A DNA stretch of 64,000 bases, taken from positions 1,674,001-1,738,000 of the forward strand of contig WWBZ02000022.1 of the NCBI GenBank assembly GCA_011503125.2, in the 5' to 3' direction. The notes under the pieces are model-generated. The model was not told the origin of the DNA. It made no database searches and saw nothing but the letters and a program-made list of their open reading frames with translations. Shown one piece after another: positions 11,735-22,791 of the stretch. This DNA comes from Botryosphaeria dothidea (Eukaryota > Ascomycota > Dothideomycetes > Botryosphaeriales > Botryosphaeriaceae). Numbering within the stretch: the first letter of the stretch is position 1; each line of letters starts with the position of its first letter. Position numbers and translations under genes: made by a program.

Positions 11735-12987
11735 ATGCAGATGTCATTGGGATCGAGACATACGGCTGAAGGAAAGAATCTTTACCACATGTGGTCTAAA
11801 ATTCTCAAGGCAACATCTACCTTGGACAAACGAAGATACAGGACACCGAACATGGACCGGCCTGCATCAAAACTCCTCGGTAGCCTCCTCTCTACTGAAT
11901 CCAGGATATCAACGACGTCCGCGAACATTGCACAGAGAGATCCATGGCAAAAACCAAAAGAACTACGAAACATCGGATGGGGTACTTGTGGGATCGTTCA
12001 TGCCGCTGACGGGCACGCAAGGGCGTTCAAAATTGCCCACAATGACGACGGCCAGCTCTGGAACGACTATGTCATGCACACGTGAGTCTGGGAAGCGATT
12101 CACAAGAATCCAGGGCTTCAAATCGATGTCCACGTCCCGAAACCGCACTTCTTCGTTCCCAGCAGCGATGAGGAACAGTTTTGGCGACGCCATGATGATC
12201 TGTTCCCCATTTATGGAGGCCGGAGCATCTCTGATTCGGAAGGGAAACCGGTGCTCGCGTCGGAAACAATATTCCCACTGCCAGAAGGCCTTCGCGTCAT
12301 GCTGATCCGGCACTTTTGCCCTGCGTCTCACCACAAAGAAGCCTACAGGTCTCGTGGTAATCAAGACTGCCTCGTTCGTGTCTACCTGGGAAGCAGGAGG
12401 GAAAGTCGGACAGCCTTTTCTTTTCCCTGCGGAACTTCGAATTGCATCTCAATCAGATGGAACAGCTCGCAATGGAAACCAAGTATTTTGCCGAGCAGCT
12501 GGCGAGCGCGCTTGCAACAATGCACTGGATAGCTGAGGTGGATGCGCGGGACGTCGAGTTCGTGATTGGAAGCGCTCAGGCACCAACAAGCCCTAAGGTA
12601 GATGGCGGCGCTCCGCCGAATGAATACATTCCACTTTCAGCTTGGGAACTGGAACATATGGAACCAAATACCTTCACTGAACCTTTGGTCCGCAGTAAAT
12701 CACCTCTCCGCCTGTGGCTACTGGACTTCAATCAGTATAAAACGATGAGCATGGACGAGGAAGGCGTCGAGAAGGCAGTCCATGTATTCTGTGTCAACGA
12801 CCCCTACTAGCCCCGGCCTCCCATCGATGGAGACGACAATGGGGAGGATGCACAGCTGTGGCAGCACTTCTGTACTACGTACTTGACAGTTTCAGACCGC
12901 ATTCTGCGGAACACCCAGCATGACCGATTCCTTGCAGCAACGTTTATTGAAAAGGTCGAAAGGGTCTACCGGCAAAAGCCCCTGTGA
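11735..12987 (+). pseudogene. DUF3669 (kinase-fold, 'zinc finger protein'-like) pseudogene
   Basis: The segments look like the fungal DUF3669 family: GWGTCGIVHAADGHARAFK (a degenerate glycine-loop/lysine start), NDYVMH, FPLPEGLRVMLIRHFCP, NQDCLVRVYLG, LNQMEQL, ATMHWIAEVDARDVEFVIG, LWLLDFNQ and a final NDPY. Three lesions break it: an in-frame TGA at 12083-12085 with homology continuing in the same frame; a one-base frameshift near 12415-12425; and a TAG at 12808-12810 exactly where the family's NDPYYPRP block continues, with matching sequence then running to a TGA at 12985-12987. The start is uncertain. It lies divergent from the HET gene with about 270 bases between them. Not expected to make a full protein. 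Confidence 0.8.
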
Positions 12988-14457
12988 ATAGACACAGAAG
13001 AGAAAGACCCTGTGGGAGTTTTTAGAGCAGAATACTGCGCTCGTGAACTTTGGTAAAGGCGCATAACAATATGTATCCACCGTTGCGGTTAAGGGATTGT
13101 ACAACTTGGTCTTTTGTGGCAGAGGAGATGTCAAACTCATTGACAAGGGGGCTGCTGGTTTAGAAAGATGTCATTTTAGAGATCGAGGAAAGCTCCGAGT
13201 AGCCTGACCTTGCACATAAGGTTGGCAATCATGAATGCAGCATGGAAAAAACTCTATTTTATAGGATTTTTCCGGATAGGTCTGCAGGAATGAGAGGTGA
13301 ATTCAGCGGGCTAAACTACTCCACAAGAGGGTAAATAATACTGGTGTAGATAAGGAGATAGGCTCGGTTAAGTATCTAATCTAAAATGCCCCTCTTTCTC
13401 CATTCCTTCCTACTTGCGAAATGGAAAGCCTCGCGCTTAGTAAGCAGGACTGTCTCCATGATGGGATGATCTTGTAAGACGGGAAACAACGTATCTCCGA
13501 ACAAGAGCCGGTGGGATCAAGGTCAACCTAATGACAGGCGAAGGACCAAGCAATGATTCATGTCTTTCACTCTAGAGAATTCATCCTCTCTAGAAGGCTG
13601 TAGGTTACAATAGAGGCCTCGTAACTTTTTCAGTCACAACAGGGGATTATATACTCCCATTCTCTTATTGATCGTAACACGGAGAATAAGAAGAGATGAG
13701 TCTAACGTCTTTTCTAAGCCCTAACATATTCTTCCGCTGTTAGTATCTAGGTAAAGAAATAGATCTTGACCTCGTGGACCTGAGCGGGTCATATACTTCG
13801 AGTATTTGAGACGGGAAGATCAAGCAACGGAGGTAAGCAAGATAGTGCGTACAAACAGACGTGGGAGACCTACTACATTATGCTGGATCAGTAACACTCT
13901 GGATTGTGTTGAAAAGTCGTTTTAGATCAATAGACGATATTGCCAATTCACAGCTTGCTGTTCATGTACATACATACTTCGGGGCCTGCAAGAAAAATAC
14001 TCTGTCCAATGGACGCCCAGACAAGATGATAATGCTATACATAACTTGCAGATAAAGCTGCCGGTTACTACTGTGCAGAAAGCATGTTATCCGGCGACAG
14101 ATAATTGGTTTTCCACCGCGACTGGGCCTGTGGGTGGCCGATAGCGGACTTAGTCATCCCTACCTTGATTCAACCTCTACACCCCATGATGTCATATTGT
14201 GCCGTATAACCAAGTCATCAGACATTTTGGCCATGACTTACGAGATAGGAAATGCCTGTCAGGTTCCCCGCACTGGCAACCGCAACCCCAACAATTACCG
14301 CTTTACCGATGCGGGGTTACCACGCCGCCCCGTCTCGTTAGTTTAAGAATGGCGAATCTTTATTAAGGTAGACTCGGAGCTGGGACTTTAGATTCAGGCA
14401 CACTGTCCTAAAAGAACCGACCACTCAATATACGATATTCTCTCAGCATAAACAACA
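12988..14457. other. AT-rich intergenic region, no supported gene
   Basis: About 1.5 kb with low coding potential. The stretch 13300-13850 is AT-rich, with a TATA-like run (tatata near 13650) and a TAACA...TGTTA inverted repeat at about 13722-13742. It looks like old repeat debris, but I could not find matching ends or a target duplication. Confidence 0.4.
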
Positions 14458-16052
14458 ATGACGAATCTCTCGACTAAGCTTGCACAGCTTGAAGCAGCTG
14501 GCAAGCCCATCCAAGTTGGTATCATTGGCGCAGGCAAATTTGGATCAATGTTGTAAGTGCTGTACGGCGGCCTCGTAATGAGGTCTCGTTGACGCGTGCT
14601 CTCAGCATATCGCAGTCACACCGGACCACAGGAATGCGACTCGCCGCTATTGCAGATTTGTCCTCAGAGCGCGCATTAAGTGCCCTCGAACGGACTGGGT
14701 TCCCTGCCGCAAAGTATGACAAGACCGGAAAATTGACACTTGAAGATGGTCTCAAGGCGGGAAAGACCGCCATTACAACCGACTCCACCAAATTGATCTC
14801 AACGCCAGGAATAGACGTGGTCTTGGAAGTGACCGGCAATCCCGCAGCCGGTATCAGACACGCACTTCTTGTCCGTACATCAATCAGGCACCTGGACATG
14901 GCTGACTCGATTCCAGTGTTGCGAACATCGGAAACATATCGTCATGGTCAATGTGGAGGCTGATTCCCTTGCCGGTCCTCTCCTGGCACAGAAAGCGAGT
15001 GAGGCTGGCATCATCTACTCCATGGCCTACGGTGATCAACCCGCTCTCATAGCAGAGATGGTAGATTGGGCACGGACAGCTGGCTTGTAAAAAACACAAT
15101 TTCACCCTCGTTCCAGAGACATACTAACGTTATCAAGTGACGTTGTTTGTGCCGGAAAGGGAACGAAGCACTTGCCTCAATTCCATGACTCTACTCCGGA
15201 AACCGTCTGGGATTACTACGGCTTCACCAAAGAACAGCTGGCCACCGGCGATTTCAACCCTCAGATGTTCAATTCTTTCCTCGACGGGACGAAGTCTGCA
15301 CTTGAAATGGCGGCGGTCGCGAACGGCTGCGAGCTGTCACCTCCGAAACAAGGGCTGCAATTCCCACCTTGCGGCAAACATCACCTGCCACACGTGCTCA
15401 AGCCCAGGTCCGACGGCGGTCAGCTTGAAAGAAAAGGTATGGTTGAGGTCGTCTCCTCCTTGGAACTTGATGGCCGGTCTGTGTTCAACGACCTCCGGTG
15501 GGGTGTCTACGTCGTGATCGAAGGCAAGTCTCCACCCATCTCTACCCGTACTAGAGTTCTGATCAGATGGCAGCACCCGCAAACTACCAGAAGGACTGTT
15601 TCAAGCAGTACGGACTGGAAACAGATGAGACTGGCCAATATGCCGCACAGTTTAAGCCTTACCACCTCATCGGCCTAGAACTCGGCGTCTCCATCGCAAC
15701 GATAATGTGTCGAGGCGAGCCTACTGGACAGACCAAGACCTGGGAAGCAGACGTGGTGGCGACCGCCAAGCGTGAACTCCGTGCTGGAGAAACGCTGGAT
15801 GGGGAAGGCGGCTTCACAGTGTGGGGAAAACTAATGCCGGCGAGGGATTCATTGGCGATTGAGGGCTTGCCTATAGGTCTTGCACACGGGCTCGTCCTCA
15901 AGAAGGCCATCAAGAAAGGCCAGCCTCTGAGCTGGAAAGATGTCGAGTATAATGAGAAGGCACAGGCGGTGGCATTTCGCCGAGAGATGGAGAGACTCTT
16001 CCGGAAGCAGTTTGCGTCAACAACCTCAGGAGGAATTCGAAGCGTTTTGTAA
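14458..16052 (+). CDS. NAD(P)-binding homoserine-dehydrogenase-like oxidoreductase with C-terminal SAF domain
   Basis: Five exons: 14458-14552, 14606-14870, 14917-15086, 15138-15523 and 15574-16052, 464 residues. A Rossmann motif GIIGAGKFGS opens the protein, and a homoserine-dehydrogenase-like NAD-binding domain follows (VLEVTGNPAAG, HIVMVNVEADS, YGDQPALIAEMVDWA). A central substrate domain carries GKGTKHLP and TPETVWDYYG. The last 110 residues, with AKRELRAGETLDGEGG and LPIGLAHGL, fit a SAF-type domain. Related bacterial proteins are annotated as NAD(P)-dependent oxidoreductases of sugar-acid or amino-acid pathways; the substrate here is unknown. The last intron has a GC donor (G|GCAAGT at 15524) and an AG acceptor at 15573; this is the only junction that yields VVIEAPANYQKDCF. 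Intron 3 has a perfect TACTAAC branch point. Confidence 0.85.
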
Positions 16053-16355
16053 GGATAACTTGCTTTATGATGTACGATTTCCTTGTGGATCACCGGGACA
16101 CTGAATGCTACTTGTAAGCCTGGAAGCGAGGCTCATCTTATATTTTGTAACTCTCCTGGCCAATTTAACCCTACGTCTAGCTTCTCAATCTAATACGTCA
16201 AACACCCCATAATCCGATACCTGAATTGCAATAGAGCTATCATTTACGAGTCTGAGTGCAGTGCCTTTTCAGTATACCTTCTGCCACGGGTTGTCAAATA
16301 GGAAAGACCCGCCATCACGTAACCTGGCTCCTGACAAAGAATATCACGGACAAAA

Positions 16356-16813
16356 TTAAGTCCGCTTGAAGCCAGCAACTTGCGAGAGGAAGTAAGCCTT
16401 ATGATTGCGAATACACAAGCTCTCATCGGCAACAGCCTTCGAAAACTTCTGATATCCCCTGGTATGGACGTGAGCGTCGATGGAAGCCTGATCAAAGTAT
16501 CTAGATAACACAAAGCAGTGAGTTGTCTATAATACAAAACGAACTATTATTAAAACACGTAAAGCGGGCACGCACCGTTCAATAACAACAATGACTGGTT
16601 GATCGCCATCACTGGATTTGTAAAATTCGTACTGCCATGCGGAAGGTTCATGGTCGTGGACGTAGGCGGCGATCTCTTTGATGAGCTCAATCAACTACCA
16701 ACCATGAACTAATTGTAAGCGGATATTTTGTGAATGTAGAAAGATTCACCTACCCTATCGACCTTCTCTGGGTCTGGATACATCATCGCAACGAAATGGA
16801 TTTGTTCGGCCAT
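16356..16813 (-). CDS. Small ABM-type (antibiotic biosynthesis monooxygenase-like) protein
   Basis: Three exons: 16754-16813, 16576-16694 and 16356-16500 (introns of 59 and 75 bases), 107 residues. The N-terminal strand AEQIHFVAMMYPDPEKVDR, a helix, then HEPSAWQYEFYKS, a valine-rich strand ending in ER, and YFDQASIDAHVHTRGYQKF follow the ABM/YgiN pattern of dimeric alpha-beta barrels. Such proteins act as quinol monooxygenases or heme-degrading enzymes, or as small stress proteins, usually as homodimers in the cytosol. There is no signal peptide. It is convergent with the SAF-domain oxidoreductase, about 300 bases tail to tail. All three open pieces are too short for ordinary ORF calling, but the splice phases agree. 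Confidence 0.8.
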
Positions 16814-17614
16814 TTTTCTATCCTGGAAAGAGTATTAAACAATGTTTGAGCGAGTGTGAAAATCAGAAGTTTATTGTGAATTTAAGTGTGTATGCAGGTT
16901 CCAGGGTTCGCCTTTTAATCCCAATAGTAACCTATAGTCCCAGAGTCCGAAACTCGTCCGGTCTTTCTCATTGATTGGTAATCATTCTATTAGCGTAGAA
17001 ATAACCGAAGGTTTCGAAGTCGCTGAAACAGAACTGGAGTGAAGAACGGTCGGCGGATACGAAGTAACCCGAGTCTGCAGCAGGTTGGGCCTTTGAGGCC
17101 GGTGGCCAATGAGGTGTTTTAGCGCTCGGCTTGAAAAGGTCACCGTCGGCCGCCGGAAAAGAACATCGCCGTCTTTTGCCCCTCTGTTCGCCATCCTACA
17201 GCGGGAAGCCTCTTTTACTCAGGACAGAACCTCATTAGGTTACTGGTCTGTCGAGTTTGTCATTGATATTAATTTTTTTTAAAGAATTGTTATTTCGGGG
17301 CGAGACATCGAGGTTTTACCTTAAGTATTCGGATGAACTTTCGGGGTCGAGTCAATATTTGCCCTCATCACTTCTTCAAGTTGCAATCAGGAGTGAATGG
17401 CTTCGAAGGCTTCATCTTTATGCATACGTCTTCATTGTATCAGTCTGTATTCTCATTGCTGCTTTCAGGCCCGACACCCTTCATTAAAGCCAAGCCCAGC
17501 CTTCCAACCCCCCGCGCTCACGGTACCGAAAGGTAAAGACGGAGAGGTGGAGATAATGACGTGCTACCGTACGCACGGTCTCATAAAGCAGTATTATTAA
17601 CTAGCATTCCAGCC
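16814..17614. other. Intergenic region, no supported gene
   Basis: About 800 bases containing the promoter of the ABM gene and the 3' side of the GMC oxidoreductase gene. Short open frames only. Confidence 0.5.
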
Positions 17615-19897
17615 TCAAGAGCTCTCAAAGACTCCAACCGTAATTCCGTGTCTCTTCTTGATTATGTCTGCGGCCTGCCAGATCACAGATCAGCAAAAGC
17701 GCTTATCTCGACTCTACCAAGATGATAGTCATACGAGCCCAAATAAAAGAAAACGAAGCCGGCAAAATACCACTCACCTTCTCCGCCACCGCATAAACCG
17801 TCGCCGCCGTATGCGCCGCCGGAACCAACGGCATCACACTCGCGTCCACCACGCTCAGCCCCTCCATCCCATAAACTCGCAGATCCGGTCCCACGACGCC
17901 TCCAAGTTCCCTCGGCATCATCGCGCACGTGCCCACCGGGTGGTTATTCTGCGCCTGCGCCTGCGCGCGCAACAGCGCCGCCAACTCCTCGTCGCTCTCC
18001 GTCCCGTCCGAGCCCGGCGCCGGTAGCACTTCGACCGTGTCCGCGCCGAACGCTGCGCGCCCCGCCTCCGTCTGCACCAGGTCTCGCGCGAGCCGCACGC
18101 CCTCGATCACCACCTGCAGATCCGATGGTGCTAGGAAGGCGCCGTAGTCGATGATGGGCGGGGCGGGCAGCGGGGAGGTGTTGTTGATCTGCTTGGCGGC
18201 GGCGACGACGCCGCGGGAAAGAGGTTTGACGAGAACGACGGGGATGGCTGGGCCTGTGTTGAAGCCGATCTCGGTCACGCCGGTGGACTGGGAGGTATAG
18301 AGGGGGAGGACGGCGGCGTGCTGTGCGGCCCAGCCGGCGAGGACGGACGGAGGAGTGTTTTGGAAAGGGTAGACGTCTTGAGGGGTTGTGTTTTCAGCAA
18401 GAGACAAGATCGCGGCTGTGATGTTAGGGGTTGTGATTAAGGGAAGAGGGAGAAAGGCAAAAGTATTGCCGCCGCCGACGGTGTAAGGTCCAGTGCAGAA
18501 GCTGAAGTATTCGGCGAGATTCTCGGATGCGAGGGTTTCGTTAGTGTAGCGGTCGATGTAGGTGGGGCGGAGGGGGTTGGAGACTGCCGTTTGAGGTTAG
18601 ATCGGAAGGAGGCTACATGAGACGTATTTCTAGACGATTGAGCTTGAAGAGGGAACTCACAGTTCCAAAGAGTGATTCCGTATGGATGATCCTGCAGATT
18701 GTAACCTACGCCGGGTAAATCGACGACAGTATTCACACCAAGATTTTCAAGTAGGTACTTTGGCCCAATTCCGGATAATTGCAAGATCTGGGGGGAGTGA
18801 ATGGCACCGGCGGCAATTATGACCTCTTTATTGCCTCTGACAGTGGTGATACTCTCGGTCTCACGGGACACGTACTCCACGCCGATAACTTGCTGATCCT
18901 CGGCGAGCAATTTTTTCACGGCATGCATGGGAAGGACATGATAGTTTGGGCGAGTGGGTATGAAGCGGTCGTAATGTGCACTGCGAGCGTATGAACGCGT
19001 CCGGGTTTTCGGATCTATGGATGACGGTACCCAGAACAAACCATATTTGGTGCCTGCGTTAGGGTCTTTGGGCGTGGGAATACCGAGCTCGGAAAATCCT
19101 TCCAGAAAACCCACTGAGATATAGTAGTTAGCTCTGACGGGAAAGAGAAAATAGTTCCAAGACGACGAATTGGATTGAAAGGATAGCTTACCGGTTGCCG
19201 GGAATTGATATTGTGGATAGCTTGCCTGTATAGGTCCTCCAGAAGCGTGCACAGAAAAGTCCCAGGAGATGTTCCACTCAGCAGCAAAACCAAGGTCCGC
19301 AGGAGTGAAATTCTCACTCTGCAAGGAATCGAGTTAGCAGAGTAGATGATTTACGGGCTTTAGTTGCTCCCCTTCTTGAAATATGGGAGTAGCCCATCCC
19401 AATCCCAGCCAGGGTTGCCGAGCTGCTCCCAAGAATCGTAATCTGGGCCCCCGCCTCTATCGAAGACCATACCGTTAACGGTAGAACCTCCACCAATAAC
19501 GCAGGCAACCGAGAGGTTGAAGGTGTTGTTGTTGAGCCCTGGCTGTGGTACGGTCATGAGGTCTGGAAACCAGTATGGAAGAGAGCCGCTCGCATTGGTC
19601 AGGCCAGGTATAAGCACTTCATTCTCCTGCTGGTCCCAGGGTCCATATTCGATCACCAGGACAGAGACTGCTCATCTCTTAATATCTTGCCAAGTACAGA
19701 GCTTATATTCTGTGGGTCCGCTCACCACTTGGATCCTCTGTGAGACGGTCAGCGACAGTGAGACCGCCGGTACCACCACCAACGATGATAAAGTCGTACG
19801 AGTGTAGCAAAGCGACATCTTGCCCGACAACGCGCGCAAAGCGGCCAAGCTTCGCATGAACGGTAGCAGCAGATAGTGCAAGGAGTTGAAGGCGCAT
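17615..19897 (-). CDS. Secreted GMC oxidoreductase (FAD-dependent, AA3-like), with a defective splice donor
   Basis: Six coding segments: 19726-19897, 19372-19667, 19192-19318, 18661-19113, 17778-18583 and 17615-17674, giving 637 residues if all are joined. A signal peptide (MRLQLLALSAATVHA) precedes YDFIIVGGGTGG (FAD-binding, Gly40-Gly45), then GGGSTVNGMVF, GAIHSPQILQLSGIG (GMC signature 2), and near the C-terminus NNHPVGTCAM and PAAHTAATVYA with the catalytic His region. This is the glucose-methanol-choline family of secreted alcohol, sugar or aryl-alcohol oxidases. The second intron (19319-19371) has a good branch point and acceptor, but its donor reads GGGAGC instead of GTGAGC. Without splicing, translation stops at TAA three codons into it. 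The gene may therefore be inactive or use a rare donor; the rest of the frame is intact. Confidence 0.82.
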
Positions 19898-22791
19898 GGC
19901 TGGATGAATTTGACTGGAGAGTGTGTCAAAAGATTCAGAAGTTGACATACAAGATGATGCGTTTAAGTACCTGGTGCGACCCCGCCTTGTATTCCCAGGA
20001 TTTCTGTGTTGAGTTTCCGTATTCAGTCGTTTCTCTGCATGGTGGCGCGACCAAGAACTCGGCGCGTGGACCACTCCAACGATGTACGGAACGCTCATTG
20101 GCTGTGCGTTGAGTGGAGTAAGCGGAAGGAAGCACCATTCCGTCCGGCAAGCTGGTTGTGGCGTCGGAACCTGCGGAGCTTGAGAAACCGTGACGGTGCC
20201 TCCACACATCTTCCTATACGGGCCTGCAAACTGAGATCGCTTCGTCAAAATTGATTTTGATCTATCTCCCGGCATGATGAGCATGGAATCAGTCATAAGA
20301 AAAAGATGCGAGCCATCGACGGTGTGGGTTTCCAGCCGCTTCAGGTCAAAAATTGCGGATAAGCTTAAGAGAAGTTTGAGTTGCGAATCAGTGAATATGT
20401 CCGCAGCAGTCTTTGGAAGCAGTTAGCGTTTCCTGGTTCTTCAACAGGGACCTACTTTTATGTTGTCCCTTCGCTCATATTCCTCAATCACTCCATCTGG
20501 GAGACATTATGATACTTAGGTAGGAGCTGTGCAAGTTGGAGTCAGCCAACATGCACCTATTTGGAGCAAGTGCAAGTTAAGGGAGAACCGACTCTCGATG
20601 ATACCTGAGCCCGTGCACGCCGATCCCAGACTTTTCTGTAAATTGAAAAGTCTTGTTGGAAAAATTCGTAGGTCAGAGAGAGTTTCTTCAAGTAGCCCTG
20701 AGGCTCATGCTGTGAACTTCAGTTCCATGTAATCGGGGTCCTTCCACGTTAGCTCCATGAGCCGCAGCATCTGGTGGAAAGAGTATGGCGAAATACTGGG
20801 TGAGCTCTCGGATTCTTGTAAAACCTACATGGTTGCAAACGGCTAAGAATGCTATCTTTGAGCGATTCTATTAGTTGCTACGTGTGCTTGGATTGGGAGA
20901 TGAAACACTGATCTAATCCGTGGGATGGGTCGAGGGGGATGAAAGCGCACCATTGAGGGTGGGGTGCTGACAATCAGACCCACGGCGCAGGATATGCTGG
21001 CGGTCCTTCTTTTGGATGAGTTCATAAGAACGACCATCAGTTACCCAGTATGAGACACAATGGATACTTGATGAAAGCCAAGGAGATAGCAGACGATCAC
21101 GGCTTTTGTTGAGGAACTGCCGAAGAAACTCGGCAGGAAAGGATTCATGCACGTGACTTGTGCTGTGATTAGTAGCATTCGGAGGATGAGACTGCCACCT
21201 CTTCTGGAAGCAGTTCAGCTGAATGTGATCAGAGGTTGCCGTGTTATTCATATTCAGAGGCACCCAGATGATGCTGTGAGTGCGGCAATAAGTCATGGAA
21301 TTGGACGGGAGTACTGCAGCAGTCATGGGAGCTTTCGCAAGAGATGGACGCTGGACCTGCGTAGTGAATTCCTTCGTGCTTGAGCACGACTCGGGATTGA
21401 GATTCGGACGAGCTTCTTTTGGGCTCGGACATAGAGAAAAGCCCTCCCTTCATGTGGTGGTGTCGGCATTGAGACTCAGGCAGCGGCAGTGAGCGGGCGG
21501 CTATGCATGCAGTGTGGTCTCAACGAGATGTTTGACCCACATGGATGCGGGTGGCAAGGCGCTTGGAGGCATAAGATCGCTGGGAGATGCACGACGGCTT
21601 CTTCAGCAAGAAAGTCGAGGCTGGCAGCAGGAGGCTCGCGTTTCGGCAGGAGGCAGCGGGATACCCAAGCGGGCAAAGCGCGGGTTAGTCATCAGACGTC
21701 TCGCCTGCAGAACACCCGGCGAAGTGCCGGCGATAGCGTGCGCCCGTTTTCCCAAACACCATCCTCGTGCATCGTGAGTCTCAGCCCCTTAACCCGTCAA
21801 ACCCGTCAAAACACCAAGTGAATCAAGACGCCGAGCCCGCCCGGTAGCCGCCTGCGGATCCGCTCATCATCGAAGTCTTCTGTTTCCGGTCGCCTGATCT
21901 TGACTGCGATGGAACGCCACGGTTTGCATGTCGCGCGTCAAACACTCGCTGCATGTCCGGCCGGAAGGAAGCTCGATGCGACGGAAATCCCTTGGCTTGT
22001 CATTCCCGCCTCGTCCCTGCTATTGCCGGTCTGCCACCAACCCCACATCCATCGAGTGCGCCCTCATCTAAGCGACACCCACAGCGGAGATGCCGCGGAG
22101 CATAATTGTATGCTTATAATCTAATCTGCCCGGGAAAGCAGACGCAGGAGCCTTTTTGAGCCCATGGTCCTATGGATTGCGCCACTTTATTCCCGTTCGA
22201 GGTCGGCAGCCCGCCTTAACACCCACGCTTAATCTTGCTCGCCAGCAACTCAAGCCACATCCGTCACGGCACGGTTTCCCATGCAGCCTGAGAGTACACG
22301 CGAGTTGGCCCGTCCTGACGCCAAACGCTGAGAATCCAAGACGTGCCAAGCTCATGCTTTGCTAAGCTATCCAGTGTCTTGACCATCTGGGCGTCCGCCT
22401 TCACAGCCGGGACCCACAAGTCTCCGCTACTCCAAAACTCGTACCACGCCTGTCCTTCCACTTGCCTCCTTGGGCATGTAGGAGTAGCCGCCCGGCCATA
22501 CGAGCTGCAGAGCCGCATGTCTGTAGCAATAGAGTTTCGACCCCGCCGATAGTGGGTCCCTCTACGAGCTCTGTATGAGCCCTGCTGTCAACCATCGACC
22601 AGCTAAAAGGACACAGCCATGGCGCCGTTGAGTCGTGTTCTTGCTCACCAGCCTTCGCTCACCACTCCAGTCCTATCCTATCCTCGAGCCCCGGTGGTTC
22701 CATTACTTTCTCACTAATATCCGTTTACAATCTTTGACCTTCCTTTCACCAGTCCGTGCCGGTCACGTTTATTTCCTCCCCACAACACATC
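19898..22791. other. Long intergenic region, no supported gene
   Basis: About 2.9 kb between the divergent GMC oxidoreductase and Egh16-like genes. It contains many short open frames, the largest on the minus strand at 20913-21326, none with a recognisable domain or splicing pattern. The last 200 bases are pyrimidine-rich, as expected for a fungal promoter and leader. Confidence 0.45.

Noticed and set aside
13300..13750. Possible solo LTR on the minus strand (TGTTAG-type end near 13721-13726, internal TATA run)
   Set aside because: No matching second end and no target duplication could be found.
20913..21326. 137-codon minus-strand ORF in the GMC-Egh16 gap
   Set aside because: No signal peptide, domain or codon pattern that would support a gene.
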